Below, piece by piece: positions 6,321 through 9,949 of a stretch of DNA of 9,949 bases; within the stretch, counting starts at the first letter, position 1, and every line of letters begins with the position of its first letter. This DNA comes from Opitutia bacterium. GTDB taxonomy: Bacteria > Verrucomicrobiota > Verrucomicrobiia > Opitutales > Opitutaceae. A program made the translations under genes and the position numbers. The notes under the pieces are model-generated. The model had not been told where the DNA came from. It searched no databases and worked only from the letters and a program-made list of their open reading frames with translations. The stretch lies in contig PMKA01000477.1 of NCBI GenBank assembly GCA_003157575.1, positions 1-9,949 on the forward strand. Reading direction: 5' to 3'.

Positions 6321-6562
6321 GATCAGAATACGACTTTTCGAAGGCGAAGAAGAACCCTTATTCGAAGCGGCTCAAGAAGGCCGTCACCATCCGCTTGGAG
6401 GATGAAGTCATCCGTTACTTCAAGGCGATGTCTGCCGAAACAGGGATTCCTTACCAAAATCTGATCAATCTTTATCTCCGGGATTGTGCCCAGACAGAGA
6501 AGCGTCTCTCGCTGGATTGGCGTCCACACAAAGCGGCTGGCATCCGGCCGGACTGCGCGTAG
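6317..6562 (+). CDS. brnA: BrnA-family antitoxin
   Basis: The 81-residue product begins at the ATG (6317-6319) that overlaps the toxin stop. The open frame extends far upstream, but that part merely overlaps brnT out of frame, so the short start is right. MRSEYDFSKAKKNPYSKRLKK is the basic N-terminal region typical of BrnA. It is followed by a ribbon-helix-helix segment: strand KAVTIRLEDEVIRYF at about 21-35 and helices through ETGIPYQNLINLYLRDCA at 41-58. The protein should neutralise BrnT by direct binding and repress the operon through its DNA-binding ribbon. The C-terminus after LDWRP has an extra dozen residues (HKAAGIRPDCA) that I do not associate with the family core, possibly created where the cassette joined host DNA. 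The next gene begins 10 bases later. Confidence 0.92.
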   Translation: MRSEYDFSKAKKNPYSKRLKKAVTIRLEDEVIRYFKAMSAETGIPYQNLINLYLRDCAQTEKRLSLDWRPHKAAGIRPDCA

Positions 6563-6572
6563 GGTCGGCGTG

Positions 6573-7181
6573 ATGAAGCCACCCCGGCCGCCTGAGGAGA
6601 TTCTGCGGCGCGTGAAGCGACTCGCGCGCCTCGACGGCTGGAGCGTGGCCCTCTTCGCCGGACTGTGCACGCTCGTGGCGCTTGCGCTCGGCGATCCCAT
6701 CGGCGTTTCGGTCGGACTTTTTGTGACGCTTGGGGGCGCACTCGAAGTGCATGGCTACCGGATGCTGCGGCGGCGCGATGCGGACGGAATGCGCTGGCTT
6801 GCGCGCAGCCAGCTGGTGGTGCTGGGGACAATCTGGGCCTACGGCCTGTCGCGTCTGCTGAGTTTCGACGCCGGTTACGTCCAGGACCAGGTCATCCCGG
6901 ATGCGCGCGCCTCGCTTGCCTCCATGGGCTTCGATCTCAACGCGATGCTCGATCAAGCCGGGCTGGATTCCGCAAACATCATCCCGCTCGTGCGTCTGTT
7001 CTTCGTGGTCCTTTACGCTTCGGTGCTGCTTGCCACGTTGCTCTACCAGGGCGGTCTCTACCTCTATTACCGCTGGCGCACGGCCGCCGTGGAAGACGCG
7101 CTTGCGCCCCCACCCGTCGTCGCCGCCCCGCCCCCTTTGCCTCCGCCACCCGGGCGTCCCCCGGGCGACTACGCGATCTGA
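6573..7181 (+). CDS. Conserved hypothetical membrane protein with proline-rich tail
   Basis: The 202-residue product starts MKPPRPPEEILRRVKRLARLDGWS, an amphipathic basic helix. Four hydrophobic segments follow: WSVALFAGLCTLVALALG (about 23-40), GVSVGLFVTLGGALEVHGY, LVVLGTIWAYGLSRLL, and LVRLFFVVLYASVLLATLLYQGGLYLYYRW. A cytoplasmic or periplasmic tail made largely of Pro and Ala (APPPVVAAPPPLPPPPGRPP) ends in GDYAI. I chose the ATG at 6573 because the protein character begins there; the frame is open 29 codons further upstream but that part overlaps brnA out of frame. A GTG directly precedes the ATG. I do not know its function; it looks like the uncharacterised short membrane proteins seen in Opitutaceae. 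It follows brnA by 10 bases, so the toxin-antitoxin promoter may drive it, probably by accident of insertion. Confidence 0.8.
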   Translation: MKPPRPPEEILRRVKRLARLDGWSVALFAGLCTLVALALGDPIGVSVGLFVTLGGALEVHGYRMLRRRDADGMRWLARSQLVVLGTIWAYGLSRLLSFDAGYVQDQVIPDARASLASMGFDLNAMLDQAGLDSANIIPLVRLFFVVLYASVLLATLLYQGGLYLYYRWRTAAVEDALAPPPVVAAPPPLPPPPGRPPGDYAI

Positions 7182-7243
7182 CCTGGGCCCGACGAACTTC
7201 TGCTGCATAAATTTAACCAGTCCTGCTGGCTGGCTCGGGACAT

Positions 7244-7267
7244 GCTATGAACACTTACGTACATAGC
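7244..7267. promoter_or_regulatory. Dyad upstream of the LysR gene, candidate LysR binding site
   Basis: GCTATG (7244-7249) and CATAGC (7262-7267) are perfect 6-base arms around a 12-base spacer. LysR-type regulators bind interrupted dyads of about this size (a T-N11-A core within an inverted repeat) and commonly regulate their own gene. The site ends 13 bases before the start codon, fitting autorepression. Only the geometry supports this. Confidence 0.45.
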
Positions 7268-7280
7268 TGCAATAGACCAC

Positions 7281-7604
7281 ATGAAGCCAATTCTCGACAG
7301 TCGCAAACTGCTAGCCTTTGTGACTTTGGCGCATTGCGGCAGCTTTACCCTGACCGCCCGGGAGCTCTTCCTCACTCAATCCGCTGTAAGCCACGCAATC
7401 AAATCGTTGGAAGACGAACTTGGGTGCCGTCTCTTCGACCGCCTCGGCCGAAAGGCGAGACTGACGCCGTCCGGCCAGCACCTGTTGGAATATGCCTCCC
7501 GGATTCTCGCGGACATGCAGCTTGCGCGCGCCGACCTTAAGGCAATCGACCAGCAAAGCGCCGACCGTTTTTCAAACCCCTGGCAGGAGGTCGTCGGCCG
7601 ATAG
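7281..7604 (+). pseudogene. LysR-family regulator reduced to its DNA-binding half
   Basis: The first 85 or so residues are a normal LysR winged helix-turn-helix and linker helix: LLAFVTLAHCGSFTLTARELFLTQSAVSHAIKSLEDELGCRLFDR at about 10-54, then LTPSGQHLLEYASRILADMQLARADL. LysR proteins are about 300 residues, but this frame stops at TAG (7602-7604) after 107. At the point where the effector domain should begin (after ADR, near residue 96), the sequence turns into FSNPWQEVVGR. I found no continuation in any frame of the 106 bases before the next gene, so this looks like a deletion, not a simple frameshift. The HTH is intact and the linker helix could still dimerise, so a short DNA-binding protein may be made. 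Pseudogene is the simplest reading; a functional HTH-only repressor is the alternative. It converges with the helicase. Confidence 0.75.
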
Positions 7605-7710
7605 AGGATTATTTCGCACCGGGAACAGATCGGTGCCAAAGTCGGTTTGGATCGTTCATGTTTGCGACGAATTTTTTGGAGGACGGAGGACGAAGTCCGA
7701 CGGGCTCTTG
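7605..7710. other. Convergent gap between LysR remnant and helicase
   Basis: These 106 bases hold no gene and none of the missing LysR domain. Small hairpins are CCAAA/TTTGG near 7637-7651 and GGAC-GAA-GTCC (7688-7698). The latter, read on the minus strand just after the helicase stop, contains TTCGTCCTCC, the same 10-mer as the right half of the hairpin at 1255-1264 after the exporter gene. No proper intrinsic terminator is visible for either gene. Confidence 0.45.
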
Positions 7711-9949
7711 CTAGTATTCCCCCACCGGACGCACCTCGACAAACCGCACAACCGCCCGGTTTTCGGCCCGGGACGGCGCCAAAAGGACGGTCAATCTTGC
7801 TTCCCAATCGTTCCGATCCTCGCCGTCGACCAACACTTGTGACACAGCCCACTCCCCGGCATCGCGGTCCTCCGCCCAATGCGTGTGTTTCGTCGAGCGC
7901 CCTTCCGGATCCAGCCGGAACCGGCCGCGCGCCTCGAAATATCCGCTGAAGGCCGCCTCGACACAGCGGGCCTCGTCCGAGGCCGGCTCGCCTTCCGCCG
8001 GCGCCGCCGCCTCCCCCGTCTGGAGACGCGACACCGCGCCCTCCCAATTTCGCCCCGCCACATCCTGCAGGAAGCCGAGAATCGCGGTCCGCACGAGCCG
8101 CCGGAATCCTGCGACGTCGCGCGTCACATCGACCGCCGCCGGACGTGTGGGTTTGTCCTCCCCCTCCGCCGCCACAAAGCCCGGATCGCGCAGACGTTCC
8201 CATTCCTCGAGCAGACTCGAATCGATCCCGCGGATCAGCTCGCGGAAGTAGATCTCCATCTCCACAACCTCATCCGTCTTCGCACCGTCGGGCACCGTCT
8301 GCGCCAGCACCTTCCAGACCTGCGACAGGTGCCGGAGCAGCAGACCCTCCGAGCGCTCCAGTCCGTAGTTTCGGATGTAGTCGGCGAACGACAGGTACTG
8401 TTCGAACATCTCCCGCGCGATCGACTTCGGCCGGACGTTCTCCTCCTCCACCCACGGATGCGCCGCCGCAAACGTGTTGAACGTCTCGTACAGGAATTCG
8501 CGCAACGGCTTCGGATGCTCGATCTCGTCCAGCTTTGCGATCCGTTCCTCGTAGGGCACGCCGGCGGCCTTCATCTCCGCCATCTTTTCGGTCTTCAGCC
8601 GGTCGACCTGTTTGCGCAGGATCTGGTCCGGGTCTTCGACGATGGACTCGCACAGCGTGAGCACGTCGAACGGATAATCGGGAGACTCCCGGTCGAGGAG
8701 CGGCAGCGTGTCGATCAGGTAGAGCGAAAGCGCCTGGTGCAGCGAAAAATCCTCCTGGAGCTCGACGTTCACCCGCAGCTTGCGTCCCGACGGTTCGGGT
8801 GGAATCCACGCAACAATTTCCCGTTCGAGCAGCGAGCGGAACAGCTGCCACGCGCGGTGCCGCAGCTTGCGTTTCCGATTCGGCGTCTCGTGGCAGTCCT
8901 CGATCAACCGGCGCATGACGCGGCAGCCGTCCTCGTCGCGGCTTAGCACAAGCAGCAGCATGCCGTGCGTCACCTCGAAACGTGAGATCATCCCCTCCAT
9001 CGGCGCGGTGCGGAGGCGTTCGAACGTGTTCGCGTCCCAGCCCACAAAACCGTCCGGCGGCCGGCGCTTCACGAGCTTGCGCTGCTTCTTCGCATCGCCC
9101 GCGGCCTTTTCCTCTGCGCGCTTGTTTTCCACCACGTGCTCGGGCGCCTGCACGATCACGTACCCGCGGTCGTCGAAGCCCTTCCGGCCGGCCCGGCCCG
9201 CAATCTGCCTGAAATCGCGCACGCTGAGGATCGCCGCCTTGTGCCCGTCGTATTTTGAAAGCTGCGTGAAGACGACGGTGCGGATCGGCACGTTGATGCC
9301 GAGGCCGAGCGTGTCGGTGCCGCAGATGAGCTTGAGCAGCCCCTTCTGCGCGAGCGTTTCGACAAGCACGCGGTATTTCGGAAGGAGCCCGGCATGGTGC
9401 ACGCCGATGCCCGCTCGCAGCCAGCGCTTCACCTCCTTGCCGTAAGGGCTGTTGAACCGCACCTTTTGAAGCGCCACGGACAGCGCCGCCTTCTCCTCCT
9501 TCGAGCACACGTCGAGGCTCATCAGGTTCTGCGCCGCCTCCGCCGCGTCGCGCTGGGTGAAATGAACGAGATACACAGGCGCCCGGTCGCCGGCCAGCAG
9601 GGCCTCCACCCGTTCGGTCAGCGGCGCCTCGGAATACTCGAACTCAAGCGGCACCGGCCGCACGTCGCTGCGCACCGTGACCGCGGGCGCGCCCGTCAGC
9701 CGCGTCAGCTCCCGCTCAAAAAACTCGGTGGGGCCGAGCGTCGCCGACATCAGCAGGAACCGCGCCTGCGGCATCGTCAGCAGCGGCACCTGCCAGGCGT
9801 ATCCCCGGTCCGGATCCGAGTAATAGTGAAACTCGTCCATGACCACCGCGCGCAAATCCGCCTTTTCGCCGTGCGCCAGCGCCATGTTTGCGAGGATCTC
9901 CGCCGTACAGCACAGGACCGGCGCATGCGGGTTCACGCTCGCGTCGCCG
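7711..9949 (-). CDS. Ski2-like superfamily II helicase with DUF3516 domain, 5' truncated by window edge
   Basis: The frame is open from the right edge to TAG at 7711-7713, about 745 residues; the start and Walker A lie outside the window. Numbering from the Val codon at 9936-9934, motifs in order are: [10 protein letters not shown] (11-20), the DExH box DEFH (34-37), SAT (64-66), [10 protein letters not shown] (180-189), [12 protein letters not shown] (206-217) and [10 protein letters not shown] (244-253). The GLGINVP and GRAGRKG forms are typical of the Ski2/Mtr4/Hel308 group. A Lys/Arg-rich insert (about 271-293) follows, and the remaining 440 residues match in length and character the DUF3516 region. 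The family is thought to unwind RNA or DNA using ATP; its cellular role in bacteria is not settled. The first visible residues ([10 protein letters not shown]) are motif Ia-type sequence, so only about 100-150 residues should be missing. It converges with the LysR remnant. Confidence 0.92.
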   Translation of the reverse strand, partial: GDASVNPHAPVLCCTAEILANMALAHGEKADLRAVVMDEFHYYSDPDRGYAWQVPLLTMPQARFLLMSATLGPTEFFERELTRLTGAPAVTVRSDVRPVPLEFEYSEAPLTERVEALLAGDRAPVYLVHFTQRDAAEAAQNLMSLDVCSKEEKAALSVALQKVRFNSPYGKEVKRWLRAGIGVHHAGLLPKYRVLVETLAQKGLLKLICGTDTLGLGINVPIRTVVFTQLSKYDGHKAAILSVRDFRQIAGRAGRKGFDDRGYVIVQAPEHVVENKRAEEKAAGDAKKQRKLVKRRPPDGFVGWDANTFERLRTAPMEGMISRFEVTHGMLLLVLSRDEDGCRVMRRLIEDCHETPNRKRKLRHRAWQLFRSLLEREIVAWIPPEPSGRKLRVNVELQEDFSLHQALSLYLIDTLPLLDRESPDYPFDVLTLCESIVEDPDQILRKQVDRLKTEKMAEMKAAGVPYEERIAKLDEIEHPKPLREFLYETFNTFAAAHPWVEEENVRPKSIAREMFEQYLSFADYIRNYGLERSEGLLLRHLSQVWKVLAQTVPDGAKTDEVVEMEIYFRELIRGIDSSLLEEWERLRDPGFVAAEGEDKPTRPAAVDVTRDVAGFRRLVRTAILGFLQDVAGRNWEGAVSRLQTGEAAAPAEGEPASDEARCVEAAFSGYFEARGRFRLDPEGRSTKHTHWAEDRDAGEWAVSQVLVDGEDRNDWEARLTVLLAPSRAENRAVVRFVEVRPVGEY

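Noticed and set aside
7879..8946. A 355-codon open frame on the plus strand opposite the helicase
   Set aside because: Antisense shadow of a clear helicase C-terminal region; composition (Arg, Leu, His-rich) is typical of reverse-complement translation at high GC.
8270..9508. A 412-codon open frame on the minus strand inside the helicase
   Set aside because: It is an out-of-frame shadow, Arg/Ala/Gly-rich, of a gene whose motifs are intact in the other frame; long open frames of this kind are expected at high GC.
1..9949. tRNA, rRNA or riboswitch
   Set aside because: No TPsiC/anticodon-arm pattern, rRNA segment or known aptamer core was recognised on either strand by eye.

Overview
The window is GC-rich chromosomal DNA, densely coding in the outer thirds and loose and repeat-strewn in the middle. 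Gene content (RND/MFS-type efflux parts with an outer-membrane factor, so a Gram-negative envelope; a DUF3516-type Ski2-like helicase; a small conserved four-helix membrane protein with a proline-rich tail; REP-type repeats) fits a Verrucomicrobiota bacterium, most likely of the Opitutaceae. That assignment is inference from general family knowledge, not from a marker gene.

Layout. Bases 2-1177 (+) are the C-terminal three quarters of a 14-helix DHA2/EmrB-type drug exporter. It converges on a TolC-family outer-membrane factor (1336-2652, -), with a hairpin-rich 158-base gap between them. A spacer with divergent promoters follows, then a tiny exported Cys-rich peptide (2992-3180, +) with a strong intrinsic terminator. 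Bases 3244-3679 have no convincing gene but carry a clean REP pair (BIME) and a decayed REP-like copy. Next comes a complete PIB-type Zn/Cd/Pb efflux ATPase (3680-5614, +). The following 412 bases hold no gene, only an inverted repeat that may be a transposon remnant. Then come a BrnT/BrnA type II toxin-antitoxin pair (6027-6562, +), the conserved membrane protein (6573-7181, +), and a LysR regulator reduced to its DNA-binding half (7281-7604, +). A large helicase (7711-9949, -) runs off the right edge.

How they fit together. The exporter and outer-membrane factor are plausible partners of an EmrAB-TolC-like tripartite pump whose adaptor would lie left of the window. The metal ATPase and the Cys-rich peptide may share a metal-handling role, but no metal-sensing regulator is visible. 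The toxin-antitoxin pair, REP elements, inverted repeat and truncated LysR make 3.2-7.7 kb look like a plastic stretch that has received insertions and lost sequence. I found no convincing undescribed system. The best leads are the HTH-only LysR gene with its own dyad, the BrnTA promoter/operator, and the REP elements beside the metal ATPase.
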